A DNA stretch of 50,095 bases, taken from Prosthecochloris sp. GTDB lineage: Bacteria > Bacteroidota > Chlorobiia > Chlorobiales > Chlorobiaceae. The translations under genes were made by a program, and so were the position numbers. Position 1 is the first letter of the stretch, and the number at the start of each line of letters is the position of its first letter. Below are positions 17,820 to 25,776 of the stretch, piece after piece. The DNA lies in NCBI GenBank assembly GCA_004028745.1, contig RAZP01000013.1:1-50095 (forward strand). Reading direction: 5' to 3'. Under the pieces are notes generated by a model that worked only from the letters and a program-made list of their open reading frames with translations, was not told where the DNA came from and searched no databases.

Positions 17820-19193
17820 ATGATTGTTACAATAAACCCTGCAAATGAAGAGACACTGGCTGAGTACCCGGTCATGACCGCAGCCGCGATAGATCACGTT
17901 CTTGAATCTGTACAGCATGCCTCCGGTATCTGGAAAAAAATTCCGGTCGACAAGCGAAAAGTTGCAATGCATCGTCTTGCCGCTCTTTTGAAGGAGCAGA
18001 AAGATGAGCACGGTGCAATGATCAGCCGGGAGATGGGCAAGCCTTATGCAGAAGCGACTGCCGAGGTTGAGAAATGTGCCTGGGTGTGCGACTATTACGC
18101 CGAACATGCCGGAGACTATCTGCAGCCTGAGATAGTCGACGTTGACGGGATGATGGGTCAGATTACCTTTGAGCCTCTGGGTGTTGTCCTCGGGGTTATG
18201 CCCTGGAATTTTCCTTTCTGGCAGGTAATTCGTTTTGCCGCCGGGGTCATAATGGCCGGCAACGGTATTGTGATCAAGCATGCTCCGAACGTAACAGGAT
18301 CGGCTATAGCGCTGGAAAATCTTTTCCAGGAAGCAGGTTTCCCTGAGAATCTTTACAGGACTCTTCATATAGATCTGGAGGAAGTTGATCAAATGGTTGG
18401 TGATGTCATCGCTCATCCGGTTATCAAAGCTGTTTCGGTAACAGGCAGCACCGGAGCGGGGATGGCGGTAGCCTCCAAGGCCGGCAAGGCGCTCAAGAGA
18501 AGCGTGCTCGAGCTGGGCGGCAGCGATCCCTATGTTGTACTCGATGACGCCGACCTTGGTCTGGCTGTCGATGTCTGTGTCGCCTCCCGGCTGCTCAATA
18601 CCGGCCAGAGCTGTATTGCGGCAAAACGCTTTGTGGTTCACCGTTCGATTAAATCCCGCTTCGAGGAAATGCTTCTGGAAAGAATGGGGGATGCAAAAAT
18701 GGGAGATCCTTTCGAGCCAGGTGTCAGAATCGGGCCGATTGCGAGGAAAGACCTCCGGGACGCTCTTCACCAGCAGGTTGAGCAGAGCAGGAGACTTGGT
18801 GCCAGGGTGCTGTGCGGAGGTGAAATACCTGAAATGAAAGGCTACTTTTATCCTGCAACAATAGTTACCGATGTTTCTCCCGGAATGGTGGTTTACGGTG
18901 AAGAAACCTTCGGGCCTGTTGCATCGATAATTGAAGCCCTGGACGATGATGATGCCGTCAGGATCGCCAATGACAGTCCTTACGGTCTCGGATCGGCAGT
19001 TTTTTCAACCGATCCGGAACGGGCAAGAGATGTTGCCGGGTGGCTCGATGCGGGGAACTGTTTTGTCAATGCAATGGTGAAATCGGACCCACGCCTGCCT
19101 TTCGGCGGAATCAAGCAGTCAGGCTACGGCCGTGAGCTTTCCCGCTATGGCATACGGGAATTTGTCAACGTGAAGTCGATGTATTTCGGTTGA
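17820..19193 (+). CDS. NAD(P)-dependent aldehyde dehydrogenase, succinate-semialdehyde dehydrogenase type
   Basis: A 457-residue cytoplasmic enzyme of the ALDH superfamily. The oxyanion Asn130 is in MPWNFPFWQV, the nucleotide-binding GSTGAG motif is near 209-214, the general base Glu231 is in LELGGSDP, and the nucleophile Cys265 is in NTGQSCIAAKR. PFGGIKQSGYGRE is the usual C-terminal signature. The overall pattern is closest to the short (about 455 aa) bacterial succinate-semialdehyde dehydrogenases; the substrate is inferred. It is a single gene between repeats and the start of the accessory island. Confidence 0.9.
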   Translation: MIVTINPANEETLAEYPVMTAAAIDHVLESVQHASGIWKKIPVDKRKVAMHRLAALLKEQKDEHGAMISREMGKPYAEATAEVEKCAWVCDYYAEHAGDYLQPEIVDVDGMMGQITFEPLGVVLGVMPWNFPFWQVIRFAAGVIMAGNGIVIKHAPNVTGSAIALENLFQEAGFPENLYRTLHIDLEEVDQMVGDVIAHPVIKAVSVTGSTGAGMAVASKAGKALKRSVLELGGSDPYVVLDDADLGLAVDVCVASRLLNTGQSCIAAKRFVVHRSIKSRFEEMLLERMGDAKMGDPFEPGVRIGPIARKDLRDALHQQVEQSRRLGARVLCGGEIPEMKGYFYPATIVTDVSPGMVVYGEETFGPVASIIEALDDDDAVRIANDSPYGLGSAVFSTDPERARDVAGWLDAGNCFVNAMVKSDPRLPFGGIKQSGYGRELSRYGIREFVNVKSMYFG

Positions 19194-19223
19194 AGGCAGT
19201 TCCGGTGTGTTCGGTGATGTTAT

Positions 19224-20218
19224 ATGAACGTGTTGCCTCTCCTGAAAATCTTTTCGGGAGGGGCGATACCGTTTTTGACCCTCGATGTGACGTGGCTTGA
19301 GCGGTTCAAAAAATTCCCACTCACGGTCGAAACCATCAATCAGAACGCTGCTTCAGGTTATTTGGTATCGGTGAAGACAGTGCTTCGTCAACTCTACAAA
19401 GAAGGATTTCTACACGAAGATATCACCACAAAGGTTGCCGGTATTAAGAGAACGGACGTCAAACGAATTTTCTGAATATCGGACAGATCGAGGCATTATC
19501 TCAGGCTGAGTGTGATAATGCGATGATAAAGCAGGCGTTTTTGTTCGCGTGCTTCGCGGGTTTGAGGCTTTCCGATGTCGAACGGCTGCAGTGGGATCAA
19601 ATCAATTTGATTAACGGCGACCCGTTCATTCAGTTCAAACAGAGAAAGACCAGTCAGTATGAGAATTTGCCGTTATCTGACCAGGCTATAAAGATTTTGC
19701 AAGAAGTGAAAAAGCTTCATCCCGTTTATTCTCCGGAGGGCAGCGGAAAGGTTTTCATTCTGCCGAGTAGGCAGCGGATTCAGCAAGTGCTCTATAGTTG
19801 GGGGATAAGAGCAAGACTGCCATTCAGACTAACCTTTCACATTTCACGACATACCTTTGCGACAATGAGCCTCAGTGCCGGCGTAGACCTCTATACTGTG
19901 GGCAAACTGCTTGGGCATCGAGAAATCAGGACAACACAGGTATATGCGCGTGTCATTGATGAATCAAAGCTGAGGGCGGCAAAGTCGTTGCCTGTTTTGG
20001 AAAGCAATGGCAGCGACTCCTCACTGGGCTCAGGTGAAGAGGTTATTGTTGAGTCGCCAGTAGATGAAGATGATGTGATAGTGAATAATCTGGTTGCAAG
20101 AGGTGAAAAGATTGGGGAGGCTTTGGGGCTGAAAAAAGATAGGCAGGGAAGGTTTGTTATGGATGGTGAACGAGTATCTGCTGGAGAGCTTGCTTTAAGG
20201 CTCAGAGAGATAGCATAG
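19224..20218 (+). pseudogene. Frameshifted, 5'-truncated tyrosine recombinase (integrase)
   Basis: The first frame (19224-19475) gives a core-binding domain fragment ending GIKRTDVKR. The second frame resumes at AAT 19466 as NFLNIGQIEALSQAECD and runs to 20218. The catalytic domain keeps Arg in CFAGLRLSDVERLQW, HISRHTFA (HxxR), LGHREIRTTQVYA with the second His and the nucleophilic Tyr. Inserting one A in CGAATTTTC restores a continuous reading frame, so a one-base deletion (or sequencing error) broke the gene. About 100 N-terminal residues usual in Bacteroidetes-type integrases also appear absent. It marks the left edge of the island. Confidence 0.8.
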
Positions 20219-20242
20219 TACCAAGTCAAACAGAGTTGCAAA

Positions 20243-20518
20243 ATGTCTGAAAGGTTATTTACGGCTGAGGACGTCAAGCATTACAAAGAAAACCCTTATT
20301 TGTTTGACATTATAGAGCCATCGATTCCCTCAAAGCGCAGCTGCACGGTACCGTTATTTTGGTTTACACGAGGTGATCTGCCTTTTCGAGGAAAAAAAAG
20401 GGGAGAGGGGTCGTCAGGCTTGAAACCACGCTATCGCCATCAGGGTCCGAATGTGCCTTTTAGAAGTTTAAATCCCATAGGAGCCTCCTGTGTTTTGGGG
20501 TTCGAGAGATATGCTTAG
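20243..20518 (+). CDS. Hypothetical short ORF, possibly remnant
   Basis: 91 residues beginning MSERLFTAEDVKHYKENPYL. The first ~40 residues look protein-like and are faintly reminiscent of the N-terminus of IS3-type OrfA/HTH proteins; the remainder is basic, Gly/Pro-rich and probably random translation. No domain is recognised. It follows the broken integrase by 24 bases. It may be a decayed fragment rather than a working gene. The rest of 20219-20680 shows nothing recognisable. Confidence 0.25.
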   Translation: MSERLFTAEDVKHYKENPYLFDIIEPSIPSKRSCTVPLFWFTRGDLPFRGKKRGEGSSGLKPRYRHQGPNVPFRSLNPIGASCVLGFERYA

Positions 20519-20680
20519 GGGTACTTCGTTTTCAAGTGGCACAAAAAAGAAATGTATTTTCCCGAAAGATAAGAAATACATGAATAATACTGCTTGTGGT
20601 TTGCTTCTCTCTTTTTCTGTATTTGTGGGAGGTTCGAAGAGGGAACAGGTGTATGCCTGGTTGAGTGCCGGGGGCTTGTG

Positions 20681-22093
20681 TCAGAATCCGAGTAGGCCCT
20701 TTACATACCCGAATTCATAACTTTTTACCAGCACCGCAAACGTGATGTAAAGGGCGATTCCGAGAACCCACTCAACAATAACCCATGTAAGAAATGCACG
20801 GTCTGCCATGTTTATCCACTCTTTTTTGAATCTAATACTGAGCAACACAGCAGTGCTGAAATGAAGGACGTGTAATATACGAGCGGGTAGGTTAACGAAA
20901 CCTGAAACAATTTGATGGTTAAAAAAATGAAAGTGGATATACTTTAGAATTGTCTTTTTTAAGAGGGGTTTGTTTCTTATTTGGGTTTGCTGAGTGACAC
21001 TTAATTCAGAGAAAATTGGCAATACCCTATGGTAAAAGCGTATATACCAGACGAAGGCAAATGGAATGACTATAAGCAGGAACACTGATATTACAAACCG
21101 CAGAGGTTTGTATCCCCATCCCATAAACAGACCGTACAGTCCCCAAAGCGGTTCTTTTAGATACTCTGAACGTTTCGATGCCAGTTCAAACATTACACCA
21201 TCAGATGAGGCTCGGTCATTTTGCGACAGAAAGTTATCCCTCAAGCGATGGTAAAATATTTCTGTCAGAGCATACCGTTCAGAGTTTAAAATCGGGGTAA
21301 AGGTATCTAACTTAGCTTTTACATAGTTATACATGCTACGGAGACTGTCCCTTTTTGCAGTCAGATTTTTGGGAAGACTATGCTGAACAGAATCGAGCTT
21401 TGTGATCTGAGCTTTTGCTGATTCCCAAGTCCAATAGCTTGGGCATGACAAGTCATTGAGAGATAAATGTCCTTCTAACTGGCTCCAGTATACTTGCAAT
21501 GTACCGGGAGGAAAAAAGGTGCGATGATCGAATAATACTTTGGCGTTACTAAGATCGGTTCTTCTAAGATCAACTCCTTTTTCAAATCTTGTTGCGGCAA
21601 TGTTCAAAGTTGTGTTAAAAATGGCATTTTCAAAATCAGCTTCATTTGAGAACTGAGCAAACGAGAAAAAAGCCTCGTTTAGGAACTGTGTGTTCCTGAA
21701 ATTAGCAGTCTCCTTTGAAAACCGAACACTCCTGAAATCAGCCTTCTTTGAGAACAAAGCACTCGAGAAATCAGTCTTGTTTGAGAACAGTGCGTCCTGG
21801 AAATCAGCCTCCTCCGAGAACCAAGCAGCTATGAAATCAGTTTTGTTTGAGAACCGAGCATCCCTGAAATTAGCCTTCCTTAAGAACCGAGCCCACGAGA
21901 AATCAACCTTTTGCTTGAAATTCAACGGACCAAGAAAATGCGCCCCTTGCTTCATCCTTAATGTGTCCAACTCCCCCCCATACGGCCATTTGGTTGGGTT
22001 CTTGGCATAAGCTGTACTTGAAGGCAAGATTATCAAGGCGAGAAGGAGTGTGATAGAAAGATAGGTGGTGATTTTACCTGTTTCCTTCATCAT
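20681..22093 (-). CDS. Membrane-anchored pentapeptide-repeat-like protein
   Basis: About 470 residues from the ATG at 22093; upstream in-frame codons extend to 22270 but encode no convincing signal peptide. A signal peptide (ITTYLSITLLLALIILPSSTAYA) is followed by ~150 residues of repeats of the form xADFRxARFSNKT, with Phe/Leu every five residues, as in right-handed quadrilateral beta-helix pentapeptide proteins. A mixed helical segment follows, and about four hydrophobic helices close the protein, so the repeats should sit outside the cytoplasm. Function is unknown. The genomic setting (between integrase and IS remnants) suggests acquisition by transfer. Confidence 0.72.
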   Translation of the reverse strand: MMKETGKITTYLSITLLLALIILPSSTAYAKNPTKWPYGGELDTLRMKQGAHFLGPLNFKQKVDFSWARFLRKANFRDARFSNKTDFIAAWFSEEADFQDALFSNKTDFSSALFSKKADFRSVRFSKETANFRNTQFLNEAFFSFAQFSNEADFENAIFNTTLNIAATRFEKGVDLRRTDLSNAKVLFDHRTFFPPGTLQVYWSQLEGHLSLNDLSCPSYWTWESAKAQITKLDSVQHSLPKNLTAKRDSLRSMYNYVKAKLDTFTPILNSERYALTEIFYHRLRDNFLSQNDRASSDGVMFELASKRSEYLKEPLWGLYGLFMGWGYKPLRFVISVFLLIVIPFAFVWYIRFYHRVLPIFSELSVTQQTQIRNKPLLKKTILKYIHFHFFNHQIVSGFVNLPARILHVLHFSTAVLLSIRFKKEWINMADRAFLTWVIVEWVLGIALYITFAVLVKSYEFGYVKGLLGF

Positions 22094-22172
22094 TGGTTGA
22101 GGGCTTTTCTCTAATGGTTTTGATAGGATTGCGATGATGTTCCCCAAGGATCGAGGTGCAATCCTTGCATAA

Positions 22173-22204
22173 CTTAATATGCCAAAATTAAGTATATTTG
22201 AGGT
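22173..22204 (+). promoter_or_regulatory. Shared upstream motif with TATATTTG box (copy 1)
   Basis: CTTAATATGCCAAAATTAAG followed by TATATTTGAGGT closely matches 27806-27838. TATATTTG fits the TAnnTTTG -7 box known for Bacteroidetes promoters. It lies about 45 bases upstream of the broken small secreted-protein gene on the same strand. The promoter role is inferred. Confidence 0.35.
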
Positions 22205-22247
22205 AAAGTTTTCAGGAGGAGCGCGAATAACAAGGCGAATGCTATAA

Positions 22248-22544
22248 CTTTCCATCTTATTTCTGCTCACATCGTTTCTTATCGGTGTGTCGAGTCCACT
22301 TCTCGCGCGCGACGTGCATGTGAAGGGCTATTACCGTAAGGACGGAACCTAAGTTAGGCCGCATATCCGGTCTTTCCCGGACCACTTCAAATCCAACAAT
22401 TACGGTCCATCGAGAAGCGACCATGAATTGATGAATCCGAGATCAAGAGATTACGACAGGGACGGGGTTCCGAATTACCCGGATTCAGATTTGGATAATG
22501 ACGGGATCGGGGATGATAGTGATTCGAATCCATTTGGGAATTGA
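22248..22544 (+). pseudogene. Broken small secreted protein with Asp-rich calcium-type repeats
   Basis: The frame reads a hydrophobic leader ending SSPLLA, then RDVHVKGYYRKDGT, then an in-frame TAA, then VRPHIRSFPDHF and an Asp-rich tail with DYDRDGVPNY and DLDNDGIGDDSDSNP. The expected residue at the stop is Tyr (KDGTYVRPH is a common motif in such proteins), so a TAC/TAT to TAA change explains it. There is also no start codon after the upstream TAA at 22245. The D-x-D-x-D-G repeats resemble thrombospondin type 3 calcium-binding motifs. Confidence 0.65.
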
Positions 22545-22573
22545 ACGCAGATATCAAAAAAGAGATTGTTCAT

Positions 22574-23548
22574 ATGTCAAATAATCAAGAAAGATGTCCG
22601 GTTTGTGATTATTCTCTTAAAGATCACAATTCCAAAGGAAATTTCGAGCATTTTGATTGTCCACGTTGTGGCTTGTTCTGTTTGTCAGGGTCAGCAATAG
22701 CGGTTTTGCCAGCAAAGTTAAAAACGGATAATGATGCTCGGGCAAAAATAAGCCATGCTTTGAGAAGATCACAAGAGGTAAATCTTGAAGCAGTGTTGGA
22801 TACTTATATGATTGATGAGATTCTAAAAAAATCTCTTCCAAAGCCAAAAGAACAAGTCGATCTCTATGTTCGATGGTTAGGGAGAAATATTTCTGGGCCT
22901 GGGGAAGTGTTAGGATTGTTCTATGAGAATCATGGTGGGATTATCGGGGCAAAAACAGAGCGAGGGTTTTATTATATCGTGAATCAGATGATAGATTCCG
23001 GCCTACTATCTTATAGAGGAGTCCTTAATAATCCCATTGAGGCACCTATAAGAGCAACATTATCATTTTCAGGTTGGGAAAGGTATGAGAATCTTCAAAA
23101 GGGGGCAGCGAGTTATCGAAAGGCATTTATGGCGATGAAGTTTGGTGATGAAAAGCTTGACAGTATTTTCCGAGATGTGTTCAAACCTGCAGTAGATAAA
23201 GCCGGATTTGAATTGTTCAGCTTGGATGAGAAGCCCAAAGCAGGGCTGATAGATGACCGGATTCGTGTTGAGATTCAATCTTCGGATTTTCTCGTCGCTG
23301 ATTTGACACATGACAACTCAGGTGTATATTGGGAAGCAGGTTACGCAGAAGGTCTTGGGAAACCTGTTATTTATACTTGCGAAAAGAAGAAATTTGATGA
23401 GCACAAAACCCATTTTGACACGAACCACCACCTTACTGTTCCCTGGGATGAAAATAATCCTTCTTTGGCAGGTGAAGAACTCCAACTAACAATACGAGCA
23501 ACACTTCCCCATCTTGCTCGCCAGGGTGATGATGCTGGTAAAGTTTAG
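22574..23548 (+). CDS. Zinc-ribbon protein with C-terminal nucleoside-deoxyribosyltransferase/TIR-like domain
   Basis: 324 residues from the ATG at 22574 (a TTG at 22541 is possible). The N-terminus has CPVC (8-11) and CPRC (29-32), a zinc ribbon. The middle (~50-180) is helical with no recognised family. From ~184 on, AFMAMKFGDEKLDSIFRDVF, SSDFLVADLTHDNSGVYWEAG and YAEGLGKPVIYTC match the nucleoside 2-deoxyribosyltransferase-like fold, with Glu254 in the catalytic-type position. Such domains hydrolyse N-glycosidic bonds of nucleosides or NAD-like molecules and are frequent in predicted defence genes. The context (mobile remnants, nearby SIR2 gene) fits a defence role, which is inference. Confidence 0.7.
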   Translation: MSNNQERCPVCDYSLKDHNSKGNFEHFDCPRCGLFCLSGSAIAVLPAKLKTDNDARAKISHALRRSQEVNLEAVLDTYMIDEILKKSLPKPKEQVDLYVRWLGRNISGPGEVLGLFYENHGGIIGAKTERGFYYIVNQMIDSGLLSYRGVLNNPIEAPIRATLSFSGWERYENLQKGAASYRKAFMAMKFGDEKLDSIFRDVFKPAVDKAGFELFSLDEKPKAGLIDDRIRVEIQSSDFLVADLTHDNSGVYWEAGYAEGLGKPVIYTCEKKKFDEHKTHFDTNHHLTVPWDENNPSLAGEELQLTIRATLPHLARQGDDAGKV

Positions 23549-23620
23549 ACTTTATTCGTAGATCAAAGTCTTGTCCGTCCGGGCTTCTCTGTTTTCGGGA
23601 GGTTGGAAGGGGGGATAAAT

Positions 23621-23848
23621 TCAGTTTATGTCAAGATTAAGCTGTAAAAATATTTCCATAAGTTCGGTGGGTACATAAACACCTCCTCCATAACTTTGGC
23701 GTTCTTTTGCAAGCCCTGCATTTATGAGATTATGGAGAGTACCTTCATCCATTTGTTTTCGTACATCTTTTTCAGAATTTCGGAATTTTCTAACGGTACC
23801 TATTTCGAAATTGGGAAGACGCTCAATTGCAAGGTTTAGGCGCTGCAA
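23621..23848 (-). pseudogene. Unrecognised gene fragment truncated at an IS3 remnant
   Basis: 75 residues starting at a TTG right beside the IS3 remnant: LNLAIERLPNFEIGTVRKF, then a winged-helix-like segment with GTLHNLINAGLAKERQSYGG. The same frame stays open into the insertion-sequence remnant, so the 5' part of the gene was probably removed or displaced by it. Family not recognised. The C-terminal stop TAA is at 23621. Confidence 0.4.
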
Positions 23849-23849
23849 C

Positions 23850-24173
23850 GCAGCTCTATCAAAAAATCGGTCAGTTACAGATCGAAAGCGATTTTCTCAA
23901 AAAAAAGTTGCTGAGCTAAAGACCATTCAAGAGCGACGCAACATGGTTGAGAAAGAACATCAGATACTCAGCATTAGCCGCCAGTGTCACTTGCTGTCAA
24001 TCCATCGTTCAGGGCTGTATTATCAGCCTAAAAAGACAACAAAGCTGAACCGGGTATTGCTGCGCCTGATTGATGAGCAGTACCTGAACAAACCCTACTA
24101 CGGTGTCTACCGTATGTGGGAGTGGCTGGTAAAGGACAAAAGCAAAAAACAACAGGCTCCGGAGGCAGCCTAA
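23850..24173 (+). mobile_element. IS3-family insertion sequence remnant with internal deletion
   Basis: One frame gives the end of OrfA, LYQKIGQLQIESDFLKKKLL, stopping at TAA 23918-23920. The next frame gives the OrfB start from ATG 23943: MVEKEHQILSISRQCHLLSI, then HRSGLYYQPKKT and PYYGVYRMWEWL. After that it jumps to a short basic tail and stop at 24173. The DDE catalytic core is absent, so the element cannot move itself. Terminal inverted repeats were not identified. Confidence 0.8.
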
Positions 24174-24179
24174 ACAAAC

Positions 24180-24479
24180 TTAGCTTATCGAAAAAACTGT
24201 CCTAATAATGGGGAGTAACTCAGTTTCGATTGCCTGTTTTCTCAATTCAACCTCTTTTTGAAGCCTCTCAAGCCCGCTTAAAGTATCGGGTATCGAATCA
24301 ATCTTTCTTTCAATCTCACGCACTTGCTCCATTGCCTGTTGAGATTCTGTTATTATTTGCTCTTCCATTCGTTTTTTAAACTCTGTATCAGGTGTGCAAG
24401 ATAAAAGCGCAAGAAAGATGATGAATGGTATTACCTTAATGATCATTATGGTTATAAATGTCAAAATTACCGTGCTCAT
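24180..24479 (-). CDS. Small putative lipoprotein with coiled coil
   Basis: Up to 99 residues. An internal start at 24446 gives MIIKVIPFIIFLALLSC, a lipoprotein signal peptide with lipobox LLSC. The mature part is highly charged with heptad-like spacing (MEQVREIERKIDSIPDTLSG), suggesting a coiled coil. The longer start at 24479 overlaps the upstream zinc-ribbon gene's stop by four bases (ATGA), favouring translational coupling. No family recognised; a membrane-anchored partner of the small zinc-ribbon protein is possible. Confidence 0.5.
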   Translation of the reverse strand: MSTVILTFITIMIIKVIPFIIFLALLSCTPDTEFKKRMEEQIITESQQAMEQVREIERKIDSIPDTLSGLERLQKEVELRKQAIETELLPIIRTVFSIS

Positions 24480-24709
24480 AATGTCATTCCTTCACCTGCT
24501 CTTGTGACCTTGCAGAAGCTGATTTCGGTTTTAACATGCACTCGAAACGTACCGCCACATTTTGAACAACGATAGACCCGGAACTTATGATTGCCCTCTT
24601 TTTTTGTACCACTATGCCTAAAATCTGCTTCCCGGTCACATATAGGGCACTTGCCTTGTCTAAACCGTTCAGATCTTATTTCCTGCAATTCTTTTGGTGA
24701 AATGTTCAT
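24476..24709 (-). CDS. Small zinc-ribbon protein
   Basis: 77 residues with two Cys pairs, CPIC (about 21-24) and CSKC (about 48-51), separated by ~24 residues rich in Lys/Arg/His (HSGTKKEGNHKFRVYR). This is a zinc ribbon of the kind seen in small nucleic-acid-binding or regulatory proteins. It starts at ATG 24709 and overlaps the lipoprotein gene by four bases. Family and function are not recognised. Confidence 0.5.
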   Translation of the reverse strand: MNISPKELQEIRSERFRQGKCPICDREADFRHSGTKKEGNHKFRVYRCSKCGGTFRVHVKTEISFCKVTRAGEGMTL

Positions 24710-24827
24710 TATGTATGAGGGTTTTTTTGTTTAGCGTCTTGAATTTTGAGGTATGGAGTTTTGACGTAATTTAGCAAAAAAGAAGAAAGGTTTTTTGACC
24801 CCATAAAAAAGGGGGAAGGAGCCTTGT

Positions 24828-25112
24828 CTATTCCCAGGGTGGGCAGCTTCACGGATGATGTCGGAGAATAGGTAAATCAGGTATTACGTAACAATGGGCT
24901 GGGATTCTGCAACTGTCACCGGCCACGGGTTCAGGGCAACAGCAAGGACGTTCCTGCACGAACGGCTTGGATTTTCCCCTGATGCTATCGAGGCTCAGCT
25001 TGGACACCGAGTTCCAAACCGGCTTGGCGGAGCGTACAATCGCACCCAGCATCTCGAAGAACGCACTGGCATGATGCAGGCCTGGGCGGATTATCTGGAT
25101 GGATTGAAATGA
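24828..25112 (+). pseudogene. C-terminal remnant of a P4-type phage integrase
   Basis: The intact last frame (24894-25112) reads VTGHGFRATARTFLHERLGF, EAQLGHRVPNRLGGAYNRTQ and MMQAWADYLDGLK, the C-terminus of P4-like tyrosine recombinases with HxxR, GH and catalytic Tyr. Upstream pieces appear in other frames: LFPGWAASRMMSEN from 24828 and VNQVLRN from 24872, separated by one-base shifts and a TAG at 24869. The N-terminal 300 residues are gone. No tRNA attachment site adjoins it, so the island it served has been rearranged. Confidence 0.78.
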
Positions 25113-25311
25113 TGCGGTATGTGTGTTTTTATGATAATAAAATAATTATTAATAAATTCGAGTATTGTTTACGTTATTGTTACGCTTTTTTAGGTGGTCG
25201 CATTGGGGTTGGTGTTCGTTATACAGGATTTTGATTGTTGTTTGGTCATAGTATTTGTTTAGGTTGTTTCTGTCACAACCTATTAGAGTTATTTTCTAAA
25301 AACATCTGTGA

Positions 25312-25776
25312 ATGGCGAAAAAGCAGGTTAAACGAAGAAAAACAACAGAATCACCCCCGAAAAAAGAAGATACTTCAAAAAAAACATGGGCAGATGTTGG
25401 CTACAGAATAGTCGATGCTCTTTATGACCTGACCCAATCCGGAAATCTTTTTGGAGTTGTAATTCTTACATCTGCCCTTGTGTTTATAATTCAGAGTGCT
25501 CGAATGCCGCCTGAGTCTATTCCGGGTATATGGACGGATTTTTTAAGGTTTTTTTCAAGTGAGTTTTATTACATAGTTCCGCTGTCATTAGTAGCTGTTG
25601 CTTCTATTATTATAAATATTATTCAGTATAAGTTTTATACAGCACATATTAATGATTTGGCTGAGCATAGAAGGATTTTGGTCCATGGAAAAGAGACTGG
25701 GGAACTTGAAGAGCTTCAAATACATACAACTTCCGGTTTTGATGTAAAGAAAGGATCAAAAAAGGAGGGAGAATGA
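25312..25776 (+). CDS. Putative membrane protein, first gene of an unknown two-gene module
   Basis: 154 residues: a basic N-terminus (KKQVKRRKTTESPPKKED), two hydrophobic segments (FGVVILTSALVFIIQS and YYIVPLSLVAVASIIINII), then a charged cytoplasmic tail with GKETGELEELQ. No family recognised. It overlaps the next gene by four bases (ATGA), so both are made together. Sequence is much more AT-rich than the core genes, consistent with transfer. The combination of two membrane genes in a decayed island beside nuclease/NADase-like genes hints at a defence or inhibitory role, but nothing in the sequence shows it. Confidence 0.62.
   Translation: MAKKQVKRRKTTESPPKKEDTSKKTWADVGYRIVDALYDLTQSGNLFGVVILTSALVFIIQSARMPPESIPGIWTDFLRFFSSEFYYIVPLSLVAVASIIINIIQYKFYTAHINDLAEHRRILVHGKETGELEELQIHTTSGFDVKKGSKKEGE

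Noticed and set aside
17706..18770. 354-residue minus-strand open frame
   Set aside because: Antisense shadow of the aldehyde dehydrogenase; residue composition is not protein-like and the sense gene is unambiguous.
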